Source of the DNA: Catonia carolina
Taxonomy: Eukaryota; Arthropoda; Insecta; Hemiptera; Achilidae
Direction: 5' to 3'
Assembly: GCA_035578175.1 (NCBI GenBank)
Contig: JAQMRL010000003.1
Coordinates: 54,172,672 to 54,236,671, forward strand
DNA length: 64,000 nt
Shown here: one piece after another, positions 23,966 through 33,445 of the stretch
Layout: every line of letters starts with the position of its first letter
Numbering within the stretch: position 1 is the first letter of the stretch
Notes under the pieces: generated by a model
Told to the model about the DNA's origin: nothing
Databases searched by the model: none
Seen by the model: the letters and a program-made list of their open reading frames with translations, nothing else
Position numbers and translations under genes: made by a program

Positions 23966-25160
23966 AATTTTTAATGAATCATCTAATCGTACTAAATGTA
24001 TTTTATTCCCTTTTAGAAGTTACAAAACGAAAGTAAGGAACATTCAAAACTAATGTAGCTCTACTATTTTGGTATTAATCAAAACAAAATACTCAGCGCC
24101 CTTTCACCAACAATTTTATAAAATTAACTCTAATGCCTTACGGCCTCTACAAAACCATCTTTAGGTGGCAAAATAAAAACTAAAATTATCGATGTTCACA
24201 TCAATGACTTTGCACACATACATTTTTATTATTATTATTGAGTAAATATATGTAAATACATTCCGTAAATCTAATAACTGTTGCAAAGCATCGGACTATC
24301 ACCTCAATATTGTGACAAATCTAAAAAGAAGTGTTAGCGCTAGAATTCTTCAGCAGTAATGAGGTTTTAGAAAAGTTAACGTAAATAATAATAGTTAATA
24401 AAACGGTTATTTCTAAAAATGGTTAGAAATAGTGTAGGCCTTTTATGAAATTGTTGGTAAAAGTTACTTTGGTTTGGAACTAAAGGAAACCAGTTTTTAT
24501 TTTGTGAACGCAAATTATCTAACCAATTCGCTTATTTAACCGTTATTTTTTAACGTTTCAAAGGAAACTTGTCTTATTAAAATTAATAAGCTGGGGAAGA
24601 TTCAGTTGTTAATAAACTTTTTTTTTACTTTATTAATGTTATTTACAACTTTAGGTACTTACAACTAGTAAATTTGAGGATTATATTTTGTGATAGTGGG
24701 TGAAAATATAACGTGAATGAGACAATGGAAAACAGTACCAGTAGTAAGACTGCCACGGATCATTTTTTTACTTTTACAAGATGTCTCTCTATCTTCTGTG
24801 AAGCTAACACAAATTACCTAATATGGATTTGAAATTTTACGAAATTTTACAAAGAAGTTTGAAAAGCTAATCCTTCGTCAGTTTCTTTCTTTCTGAATAT
24901 TTTTACAAATCGGTATACATTTTAATGATTAAATTAGTCTTGAATAGTCATTCTGATTCGTTAATAACAAAGAAACACTACCTATTAACCGTTGTTAAAT
25001 TATGGGACCGGTAGAATTTAACGACGTTCAATCAAGAAAAGACCTTTCGATTGTCTGTTGGCCATAAACAAGTCTATTTATTGTTGTAGTCAACAAATTG
25101 GCACGTTCAACTTCACCGCACTTACTCGCTGTTTGGTGATGATGACGGCCAAACCGAATG
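23966..25160. other. 3' flank or 3' UTR side of HGTX exon
   Basis: No coding region is recognised. If the HGTX transcript has a long 3' UTR it would occupy the right part of this span. The LINE fragment ending at 23965 makes a natural outer limit, but that is only inference. Confidence 0.4.
25077..25082 (-). other. Candidate poly(A) signal AATAAA
   Basis: On the minus strand AATAAA occurs about 80 bases after the HGTX stop codon. It is the first canonical signal downstream. AATAAA is frequent by chance in such AT-rich DNA, so its use is unproven. Confidence 0.3.
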
Positions 25161-25337
25161 CTATATGTTCGGATTCCCACAATGTGCCGCTAGTTCCCTC
25201 CTTAATCTTTTTGCTGCGTTATTTCTCATTTCAGTATCGTCTTCACTTTCTTCGGCTTCTTCTTGTTTACGTTTCGCTGTCGCCATTTCTGCTGCATGTT
25301 TCTTACGCCATTTCGTACGTCTATTTTGAAACCAGAC
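25161..25337 (-). CDS. HGTX: HGTX (Nkx6) homeobox gene, last coding exon
   Basis: The exon encodes 58 residues and a TAG stop. It opens in phase 0 directly after an acceptor (TATATTTCCAG on the minus strand) with [13 protein letters not shown], the end of homeodomain helix 3 including the DNA-contacting W, F, N and R residues. [14 protein letters not shown] follows, then an acidic run (EEAEESEDD) and a basic [12 protein letters not shown] before the stop. Among homeodomain classes, [12 protein letters not shown] is a signature of the Nkx6/HGTX family. These are nuclear transcription factors that specify ventral neural and motor neuron fates, and pancreatic cells in vertebrates. A split just before this VWFQN block is, from memory, the usual place of the second Nkx6 intron. 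The exon carrying the first two thirds of the homeodomain is not found between here and 64000, so it should lie beyond the window. Codon use is less AT-biased than the surroundings, fitting a real exon. Confidence 0.9.
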   Translation of the reverse strand, partial: VWFQNRRTKWRKKHAAEMATAKRKQEEAEESEDDTEMRNNAAKRLRRELAAHCGNPNI

Positions 25338-25599
25338 CTGGAAATATATAAAGACAATTAATTTAAAAATAAAATAACTTAAAAACTTTTTTAGATGTAT
25401 TGAGGATAGAACTGATAACTGTTTAAATGGTTATCTGGGAAAACGGTTAGTTGAAATCCATGGTTCTATTCAGATCACGGTAGTCTGCTAGCCCCACCGT
25501 AGCAACGCATAAACGGGCGTTTTCAGGGTGTAACAGTATTACACATGTGATCGTCAAATGATTTATTTTTTAATCAATAGTTTGGTGGGGGGGGGGAAG

Positions 25600-26163
25600 G
25601 ACCAGTCAGAAGTAAAATTGTTAAAGAGAATAATATTTTGGAACAGATTTTGCACTTTCAGTATCTAGGTTGCAACATTACATACCAACTGGATAAAGAT
25701 TCTCACAATAAGATGCATAGATTTCAGCAAATATGCCGAACTATCCGACAAACCTTACAAAATAGCAACAGCAATTACACGAGGTTGAGATTTTATAAAA
25801 CAATAGCAGTGCCGACCCTACCTACGGCAGTGAAATTTGGGTGCTATCAAAGCGAAAGGAGAGTAGATTGCAAGCATCTGAAATGAAATTTTTTCGACAT
25901 ACGTATGGGTGTAGTAGAGAAGATCGTTATAGGAATACCGAGATAAGGAAAGAACTTAGCATCTTCTCTACAAACGACAGAATATCTCAGAACAGAATGC
26001 AGTGATTGGAGGATGTGAACAGAATGAGGGTGGATAATACCTAAGTAAACACTAGGCTAAAACCGAAGAGAAAGAGAGAACGAGGACACCCGAGAAAGAG
26101 ATGAGCAGATCTGAGAGTTTCGGAACAGGCAGAGATGCCTAATCCTTGAAAGGCAGAAGAAGA
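25600..26163 (+). pseudogene. RTE-like LINE C-terminal fragment
   Basis: It reads KIVKENNILEQILHFQYLGC, then MHRFQQICRTIRQTL and LRFYKTIAVPTL. After a frameshift come ASEMKFFRHTYGCSREDRYR and NTEIRKEL, and near the end RERGHPRKR. The order matches the copies at 30.1 and 38.8 kb. It begins only about 260 bp upstream of the HGTX acceptor and runs opposite to the gene. It ends near AAGGCAGAAGAAGATT, an AAG-rich tail. Confidence 0.7.
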
Positions 26164-26169
26164 TTAATA

Positions 26170-26999
26170 GTTCGTTCATAATTTTTTTATATTATTTTAA
26201 TAATTTTTTCATTAATAATTGTTTGGTTACATATCGATTTACATACCCTACTTAAAATGTTCATTGTTACAATATTTATTTTTATAAGAAGAATAACTTT
26301 TTATATCTGACTTATGTCCTAGAACTCGAACAGTTAAGTTGTCTTTTGATTAATAAGAACGGCTAAATGTCTATTGTAATTTATAGGCTAATATACAAAG
26401 TACAATAATTAATTGTTTTGTCATCCATCCGACTAGAATTAAAGAAATTAAGTAACATTAAATCAAATTTATTTATTAACCAATTTTACTTTATTTTTTA
26501 TAAGTTTCAGACGTGTATTTATATTTTATGTGATTCTAGTAACCAACAAAGGTGGAACATCACAAGAGCCACCGACTTATTATGGTTTCAGAACACCAGT
26601 CGCTTTCGTCGCCATCCTATGATACTTCTATATTGTACTGAGCACACGGTTAAGTTTCAGTATTAAAAATTGCTTGTTTTTTCTGAAAATATATTTTTCA
26701 TTCATTTAGGAAAACCAGAGTTTCAGTTAACCTGGTTTCAAATAAACGGACGTTTATTGGTAGAAATGTAATTAATTGTAATGGTAAAATTAAGATCTAA
26801 ATCTACCCTTACAATATTTACTTAAGTGTTATTTACTATAAGTGTTTGTATATTAAACAGAATTTTATATGTAAAAAGAAATTTTTCTTCCAACGTAAAC
26901 AGGCTAGTTATATAAATTATTTTACTATCTGACGCTTAACAAATGTTTACTGGTAGTACAAGAAAAGTGTTTTCGGAAAGCTTAAATCGGTGGACCAAT
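26170..26999. other. AT-rich intronic DNA
   Basis: No repeat or gene is assigned. About 26540-26640 is less AT-rich and contains a plus-strand frame with WFQN by chance (see rejected items). Confidence 0.4.
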
Positions 27000-27330
27000 G
27001 TTTTGTTGGAATGTCATTAAAAACAAGGCTCCGTTAGATGTTTGTTAGTAGAGGCGTTTCCATCCCCTTTTACATTATTCGAAGGGGTGTCTAGATGGTG
27101 TGAGAGGTGGATGTTTGAAACGAAGGAAGGCGTGAGGGGGTGGTTGTACGAAGGAATGGGATACGGGGAGAACTGCGATAAGGGGGTGATTGATGAGCAA
27201 TACATGGCGCCTAAATACCGTGTAATTTGCAAATACAGAGCTTAATTACCTACTGGCTTATCCGACCCCTTACATTGACTGGGCCACATCCTTTAATTAA
27301 ACGTTTCCAGATGCTTTCTCGGGCTCTCAA
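27000..27330. other. GC-richer intronic island 1
   Basis: G-rich sequence (GAGGTGGATG, AAGGCGTGAGGGGGTGG, ACGGGGAGAACTGCGATAAG) with AATTAAACG and TTTAATTAAACG homeodomain-type cores at its right edge. No repeat match within the window. Two overlapping frames on opposite strands look like by-products of composition. Confidence 0.4.
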
Positions 27331-27550
27331 AACTCTTTTAATATGCTTTGCGATCCACTTGGCATCAAACCAACCTCTCAGTGGTTTATACCAATATGTT
27401 AAATGATAACTTTTTCATCTCATAACATTTTTAAATTCTTTATTACGCTTTTAATTTACCTATTCTTTTGCCAATTTTCAACAATTAATTAATGAACGAT
27501 CTTGGTTAAAAATTACTTTATAGAAGTAACCCTTATAAAAAATAAATTTT

Positions 27551-29577
27551 AATTGAAACAAGAGAAACTATCCTTCCAAGAGAAACTATCCAATCTTTCT
27601 CCGTCCAGTGCATCTGATTACTCTCTCTGGAAGGCTACAAAATTTTTGAAACAACAAAAGAAGATGGTTCCACCACTAAATACCGGAGACGGAAACTGGG
27701 CAAGAACTCCAGCAGAAAAGGCTGATATATTTGCTAGGCATCTTGTGGAAGTCTTCAAGCCGAACGAACTTCATAATCAAAATCTTCCTGACGAAATTAC
27801 AGAATATCTAGAGGCGCCCTTCCAGATGTCTCCACCCATCAAACCATTCAGCCCTGCAGAAATTGGGAGGACTATCAAAAATAATCTTAACCGGAAGAAA
27901 GCACCAGGATACGACTTAATAACAGGCGAAATCTTGAAACAACTGCCTAAAAAAGCGCTCTTGTTACTTACAGCAATTTTTAATGCTATTATACGTATCG
28001 GATGCTTTCCTGCTCAATGGAAATATGCCCAGGTGATTATGATCCTTAAACCAGGCAAGGATCCTTTACGACCGAGCTCCTATAGACCAATCAGCCTGCT
28101 TCCAATTACCTCTAAAGTATTTGAGAAAATGTTGTTAAATCGTTTAAAGCCTTTTATAGAAGAGTATAAACTGATTCCAGATCATCAATTCGGGTTTTGT
28201 GAACGACACTCGGCTGTAGAACAAGTCCACAGACTAGTCAAACTTATTCAGAAGAGCTTAGAATTGAATAACTTTACTTCAGCTGTGTTCTTGGATATTC
28301 AGCAGGCGTTCGATAAAGTTTGGCATCTAGGTCTGTTATACAAAATTAAAATGAAATTAGAATATCCATACTTCTTGATTTTTAAAAACTATCTTTTAAA
28401 TCGTTTCTTCCAAGTTAAATATGATAATGTCTTTTCCAAATTCTACTTATTAAATTCCGGCGTTCCTCAAGGCAGCATTTTGAGCCCATTCTTATATACG
28501 CTTTACACAGCCGACCTTCCAGAACATGAATCTGTAATGACGGCAACGTTCGCAGATGACACAGCGATTTTAGCGACGGACGCTTCTCCGACATGTGCCT
28601 CGGAGAAGTTACAAACCCATCTTGACAACATTCACGAATGGTGTAAGAAATGGAGAGTGAAGATTAATGAGGATAAGTCAACGCACGTAACATTTACATT
28701 AAAGAAACCAACATGTCCAGTGGTCAGCTTGAACGGTACAGTAATCCCACAGAAGGATGAGGTTAAATATCTGGGTTTACATCTAGATCGAAGACTCACG
28801 TGGAGAAGTCATATATGGGCGAAACGAAAGCAACTTGGGCTGAAGTTACGTCAATTATTCTGGCTCTTAGGCAGTAGGTCTCAACTCTCCCTTGAAAATA
28901 AAGTACTCGTATACAAAGTAATACTCAAACCAATTTGGACGTATGGGTTAGAGCTATGGGGTACAGCTAGTTCATCAAATATAGAAATACTGCAGCGCTT
29001 TCAATCAAAATGCCTGAGACTGATCACTGCAGCCCCATGGTACGTAACAAATGAAATACTACACAATGACCTAAACCTGCTCTTCATAAAAGAAGAAATT
29101 AAACAACATAGCGAAAAACATTTACAAAAACTAGAAGACCATCAAAATCCATTAGCGATTAGCCTCCTTGACAACAGCGAAGATACTTACAGACTGAAAC
29201 GCTTTAAACCACTGGACTTACCTCTACGATTTTGTTAGTCATTAAATTTTTTTTTCATCTTTTCTACTTCAACTCCTAATCACCAGCATCTCATAATTGG
29301 CGTCGTTTTTCATCTCTACCATCGTCATTGTCATCTCCAACTTCAACACTTTGTGTTTCGGGATGTTGATTCACGGTTCATCAAGTTTGATTTTGTATAG
29401 ATATATTTTTGTTTTTTCACAGTTTGGTCTTTCTCAAACACACTACTGAGTGTCGTTTGTGTTTTTAATTCTAAGGACATTGCTCAGATTTTCTCATATT
29501 TGCTTAAAGTTATTGTATTTATTAACTGATTGCAAAAGAAAACTATACTGTTAAAAAAAAAAAAAAAATTGAAACAA
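27551..29577 (+). mobile_element. Recent 5'-truncated jockey LINE with TSD
   Basis: The insert spans 27562-29566. It is flanked by an 11-bp direct repeat AATTGAAACAA at 27551-27561 and 29567-29577, directly after a poly(A) run at 29553-29568. The 3' UTR is about 330 bp. Fragments of the same family lie at 36895-37355 and 45466-46127 on the opposite strand. An uninterrupted frame, poly(A) and a perfect TSD all point to a young insertion relative to the other LINEs here. Confidence 0.93.
27562..29238 (+). CDS. Jockey LINE ORF2, reverse transcriptase part
   Basis: About 558 codons stay open from the truncation point to the stop. Counting from 27553, reverse transcriptase motifs appear in order: KAPGYDLITGEIL (about 115), SSYRPISLLPITSKVFEKML (about 180), DHQFGFCERHSAVEQ (about 210), SAVFLDIQQAFDKVWH (about 243), NSGVPQGSILSPFLYTLY (about 302) and the catalytic FADDTAIL (about 333). 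WCKKWRVKINEDKSTHV and VKYLGLHLDRRLTW follow. The C terminus has KVILKPIWTYGLELWGTAS and IEILQRFQSKCLRLI. The endonuclease domain and ORF1 are lost by 5' truncation, so it cannot move alone. The family motif GFRxxHS reads GFCERHS, a possible loss of a conserved Arg. FADD instead of YADD is tolerated in LINE reverse transcriptases. No promoter is expected. Confidence 0.93.
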   Translation, partial: EKLSFQEKLSNLSPSSASDYSLWKATKFLKQQKKMVPPLNTGDGNWARTPAEKADIFARHLVEVFKPNELHNQNLPDEITEYLEAPFQMSPPIKPFSPAEIGRTIKNNLNRKKAPGYDLITGEILKQLPKKALLLLTAIFNAIIRIGCFPAQWKYAQVIMILKPGKDPLRPSSYRPISLLPITSKVFEKMLLNRLKPFIEEYKLIPDHQFGFCERHSAVEQVHRLVKLIQKSLELNNFTSAVFLDIQQAFDKVWHLGLLYKIKMKLEYPYFLIFKNYLLNRFFQVKYDNVFSKFYLLNSGVPQGSILSPFLYTLYTADLPEHESVMTATFADDTAILATDASPTCASEKLQTHLDNIHEWCKKWRVKINEDKSTHVTFTLKKPTCPVVSLNGTVIPQKDEVKYLGLHLDRRLTWRSHIWAKRKQLGLKLRQLFWLLGSRSQLSLENKVLVYKVILKPIWTYGLELWGTASSSNIEILQRFQSKCLRLITAAPWYVTNEILHNDLNLLFIKEEIKQHSEKHLQKLEDHQNPLAISLLDNSEDTYRLKRFKPLDLPLRFC

Positions 29578-30105
29578 AATTTTCTAGAAAGTTTTATGTG
29601 ACGACAGGCTCGTAAAACTGCCCTAAATTTATATTATTTAGAATGATTATGTAATTATTTTATAAATCAATATTTTTCTTCCCGAAACAAGGATTATGTA
29701 ACAGCTTGTTCAGTCCTCAAGAAACCCACCCTTGGTCGTCCTAACGTCCCCATCCTAGAAGCTGATAATCTTCAACAATCTTTGGTAAACAGCTTTTTGC
29801 TTCATGGTTAGCCTAAGATGGAATAACTACTTTGATCTCCTTTCTTCAATGAAATATTTAACGAAAGATACATTTACGGCAGTTTCTTATCTCGGTGCTT
29901 CTTAATTTATCTCTCAAAGGACACACTTTTACAGCTCTCAACTATCTCATCTCTGAGCTTTGAACACTTTCTCATTGACTAACTTACCGCGCTATGCAAA
30001 ATGGTAGACACTGCCAAGATCTGACACAGTTGTTTATGTAGTTTTTATGAAGCTTTACCTATCCAAGTATTCTGTCAAAGTATGAAGTACTATCATCAAA
30101 GATAG
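29578..30105. other. Intronic DNA, nothing recognised
   Basis: No supported gene or repeat between the jockey insertion and the next LINE fragment. Confidence 0.4.
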
Positions 30106-30890
30106 ATGGTACCACATATTAATTCTTTTTCTTCAAAAATTCCAATATTAGTTCCTATATGGATTGTTCAGGAGACAGATGATGATCTTCAACGGGTGGT
30201 CCGAGTGTTACACAAACTGTGTACAGATTGTGGCTTAAAAATTTCCATTGATAAAACCAAAATAACGACTTTTAAGGGCAAATATCCCATTTGTTCAAAA
30301 ATAGTTGTGGATAACACCGGTATGAAGAGAGTATCTTACTTTAGTTACTTAGGATATGATATGGGATTGATTCTGATTTGGATATAGAGCAGAAATTGAA
30401 CCAATTCCAGAGGATATGCGGGACTATACGCAGAAATTTGGGTAATAGAGCGAGGAAGGTCACAAAACTAAAATTCTATAAAGTTGTGGCCGCTCCAGTT
30501 ATTCTGTATGGAAGTGAGGCATGGACAACAAGAAAAACGCAAGAGCGGAGAATCCAGAAGGCAGAGATGAGATTTCTGCGAAGGACTAAGGGGTGTACAC
30601 ACTTAAAAAGAATAAGGAATAAGGAAATAAGGTCAGAATTGAGTTGTATTTACAACTTGAACGAAAAGATATAGGATTATACCCACATTTGGAGACAGCA
30701 CATGGCGAGGATGTCAGATCACAGGATACCTAGGCAGGTGCTCTGGTATGCTCCAGAAGGTAAAAAGGATGTCGGTAGACCTAGAAAAAGATGGAGTTAG
30801 ATGATATACGTAGTATGTGAATTCGGAACAGGCTGCCGCCTGATCCTTGGTTGGAAGAAGAAAGAGAAGAAGAAGAAGAAGAGTTCCTAT
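30106..30890 (+). pseudogene. RTE-like LINE, best preserved C-terminal half
   Basis: It starts within the reverse transcriptase palm/thumb region: DDDLQRVVRVLHKLCTDCGL, KISIDKTKITTFKGKYP, then VSYFSYLGYD. After a frameshift near 30380 follow QKLNQFQRICGTIRRNLGNR, KLKFYKVVAAPVILYGSEAW, RRIQKAEMRFLRRTKGC and IRNKEIRSEL. A decayed HMARM and DVGRPRKR-like part follows, and a GAAGAAGAAG tail ends near 30890. The catalytic YADD block is not present. The clade is RTE-like by tail and order, not proven. Confidence 0.75.
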
Positions 30891-31289
30891 ATAACTTTTC
30901 AACTAGGCTAATGAAATTATACCTTCCAAATATCAAAGCATGGGTGCAATACGTACATAAACTAATAATTTCTGACCGTTAACAAGTTTTCTCGTTTAAT
31001 CTGTAAACGGGCTTAAAAAAGTCTAGATATTCGGTGGAAAATAAAAACAATGGAGAACGTCTGTTCTATTCTTTTGTTTGTTATGAAAGTTTCATTTCTG
31101 ATAATACTTTACGAATGCATTATGATCACTCCAAACCTGTGGTTCATAATATTGTGATAAGCTGTGCAGCAGTCAGATGTAGGCGTAGGAGTTGGATTAG
31201 AGATTTTTTGTTTTAATTTTTATTACGGTATTGTACGTTGAGCTGCACAATTACCGTACACAATATTTAAATAGCGGTAGGAATTTCAC
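30891..31289. other. Intronic DNA, nothing recognised
   Basis: No supported gene. A short plus-strand frame at 31034-31216 has no recognisable signature. Confidence 0.4.
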
Positions 31290-31466
31290 TTTAAGGAGAA
31301 GAGGTACCCAGTGGTAAATTCTCCGTTTATAACTACAGGGTTTGTCTGTTATTCAGACCAAGAGGTCTCTACTCCATTTTCGCATTAGAAATCGCACAGT
31401 TGGGAAGTTCTTTGTAGCTAGATCACGGGCCACTTGGTTTTGATGCTCATCTAGTCGTTCGCGAAA

Positions 31467-31767
31467 TCCATACTAATATTATAAAGACAGAGCGTGTTTT
31501 TTTGTGCAGGCTAATTTACAAAACTACGAACCGATTTTCATGAAATATTGACAACCATATTTAAAAAAATTGACAGTTGAAAGGGTAGAATAGCGAGAGA
31601 CGTACGCGGAGAAATTTATCAAAAAGTTGTATGTGTGGGTGTGTATATGTGTGTTGTGTACGCTAGATCGACTGTATAGTCGATCTAGGAGCTACACAAT
31701 TTCTGTTACATATTTAAAAAAAAATTTATTGCACCATTTTTCGCGAAGCCGCGATGGGGCATGCTAG
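31467..31767 (+). mobile_element. Non-autonomous Helitron, 301 bp
   Basis: It starts TCCATACTAATATTATAAAG and ends ATGCTAG (the CTRR type of Helitron end). A short hairpin TCGCG-AAGC-CGCGA lies at 31741-31754, about 9 bases before CTAG. It is inserted between A and T, with no target duplication. The host repeat gives proof: copy 1 reads CGCGAAA then TTTACG, while here CGCGAAA is followed by the insert and then TTTACT. There is no Rep/helicase frame. TACTAATATTATAAA starts are typical of short Helitrons in other insects. Confidence 0.88.
31663..31688. repeat. Perfect 11-bp stem hairpin in Helitron
   Basis: CTAGATCGACT, a GTAT loop, then AGTCGATCTAG. It lies inside the Helitron and is separate from its terminal hairpin. 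Confidence 0.9.
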
Positions 31768-32089
31768 TTTACTATACAAGGACGTGGTTAGCTCCTTTAC
31801 CATCGGAATTTTAAATCGTCGCGAAGGGTTTTATTGCTTACATAAAAAGGAGTTCCAGAAGCAAGTTTTTAAGAATTTTGATTGAATGGCCTGGATCGAC
31901 TTTAAATTACTCTCAGCCGCTACTCCAAAGAGCTGGATACCATAAGTTCAGATTATTATCAAAAGAGTTTTATATTATTAAAATTTTGGAACAGAGGTTC
32001 AATTTTGATTGAGGGTTAATTAAGCAGAAGAGTAGCTTCTGGCGGCGGTTAAGTTCCAAACGTTTTGTACGCAAATGATGCTTCCAAGT

Positions 32090-32415
32090 TAGTCATCTGT
32101 TAAACCATAAGCTAAGATTTTGCACCACTCTGGGCTGGGGGATATGAATGTTATTCAGCATTACAGGTAGACAAGTTTGACGTCGTAAGGTGAACGTAAC
32201 CTGTGTTGATTTATTCGGGTTCACCTTAATACGCCAACGAGTAAGCCAGTCCTGTATTAATAAAAGATGTCGCTGTACCAACCTGGGAGCCTCATCCGCG
32301 CTAAATCTCGTACAAGAATCGCCGTATCGTCAGCATACGTCGCAGTTACCGACGTGTCCAAAATAGGCATATCCGATGCAAATACGCTATACAGAAATGG
32401 GGATAGTATTAATTA
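32090..32415 (-). pseudogene. Jockey-type LINE RT fragment (YADD)
   Basis: The minus strand reads LSPFLYSVFASDMPIL, then VTATYADDTAILV, the catalytic core. After a frame change it continues HLLLIQDWLTRWRIKVNPNK and STQVTFTLRRQTC. This parallels residues about 310-395 of the intact jockey frame but belongs to another subfamily. Both ends are truncated. Confidence 0.85.
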
Positions 32416-33185
32416 AAATCATTATTCAAAAAACTATCGTGGATTGAAATCGAGTAATGCAATTAATCATTTTATTTGATGCACTGTTCTGAAATAGCTT
32501 GAGCTGGTTTTATGCTCCTGCGTAAACTTATATAGCACTCGTCGTTGTTTACTGTAATAAGACTAAGAATCTTGGAGTGTTATATCTAGTCTTTATTAAT
32601 GTACGATGCGAAATATGGATCCTTAAACAAGAAATCATCAAAAGGACAGATACACTTGAGTTTCTGCTATAACACAAGATACTAAGAATAACCTGAACAA
32701 TTAAAACAGCCAACGGTGAGGTATAATATCGTAGAGAATTCACAATTTAACCAGCATTTAACTGTCACTGTTGAAATCAGAAAAAGACAGTATATCTCCG
32801 TCACATAATGAGCCACGAAAAATTTGAACAAATTTACATGGTTACGAAACATCAAGGATTGGATCCGCACAGATGAAAACATCTTACTTTATCAGATCTA
32901 CGATCGAAAGATATTGGCCATAACAGTCGCTAAACTCAGCTGAGACGATATTGAGGAGAAAGACACCTCTGAGGTTAGTTATTTAATTCACGCGACGCGC
33001 TGGTATAATTATTTATATTTATAATAAAAATGATTACTACTAGTATTATTAATCAAAAGGATTTATTATTAAAGCCCTATACAAAATTGTAGTTCTTGAA
33101 GATATTTTGTATAATCGAACGTATCGAGTTAAATCGCAATAATCAGGAGATAATGGGGTAGATAGAATAGTATCTGGTTTAATCA
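32416..33185. other. Intronic DNA, nothing recognised
   Basis: No supported gene or repeat. Confidence 0.4.
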
Positions 33186-33189
33186 ATAT

Positions 33190-33445
33190 ATAATAGTACA
33201 AGAGGACGTAACAAGGGAAAACGACGGAGGTACGGAAGTGATTAGTCGTACAAAAGAGGGGGGAGTCCATCTTGGGGCCCAGCTGGTCGTCTTGCGGGGA
33301 TTATGTACAGTGTCAATTGCTTCATTATTACAACCCCCTCACATTATAATATTCTACTCATTAATCACACGGGATTTTCTTGTTCCCCCAGCATTAATCG
33401 TGTTCTTCAAACAAAGTAGCTGGTCTACTGTACCCCACTAGACCT
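33190..33445. other. GC-richer intronic island 2
   Basis: Contains GGGGGGAGTCCATC, GGGGCCCAGCTGGTCG with a CAGCTG E-box, then CAATTGCTTCATTATT and CTCATTAATCACACGGG with clustered TAAT-type cores. No repeat match within the window and no credible protein. Confidence 0.4.

Larger units (their letters stand above)
31290..31990 (+). repeat. Dispersed repeat of unknown class, copy 2
   Basis: It begins GGAGAAGAGGTACCCAGTGG, then CAAGAGGTCTCTACTCC, and after the Helitron insertion resumes with GGACGTGGTTAGCTCC, TACATAAAAAGGAG and GCCTGGATCGACTT, matching copy 1 at 10690-11105. Its reading frame is broken. Confidence 0.8.

Noticed and set aside
26540..26640. A plus-strand frame reading NITRATDLLWFQNTSRFRRHP, superficially like homeodomain helix 3.
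   Set aside because: It is on the opposite strand to HGTX, lacks the RRxK core after WFQN, and has no helix 1 or 2 upstream. I take it as chance.
27553..29238. The only long open frame taken as a host gene.
   Set aside because: Reverse transcriptase motifs, poly(A) tail and target-site duplication show a jockey LINE.
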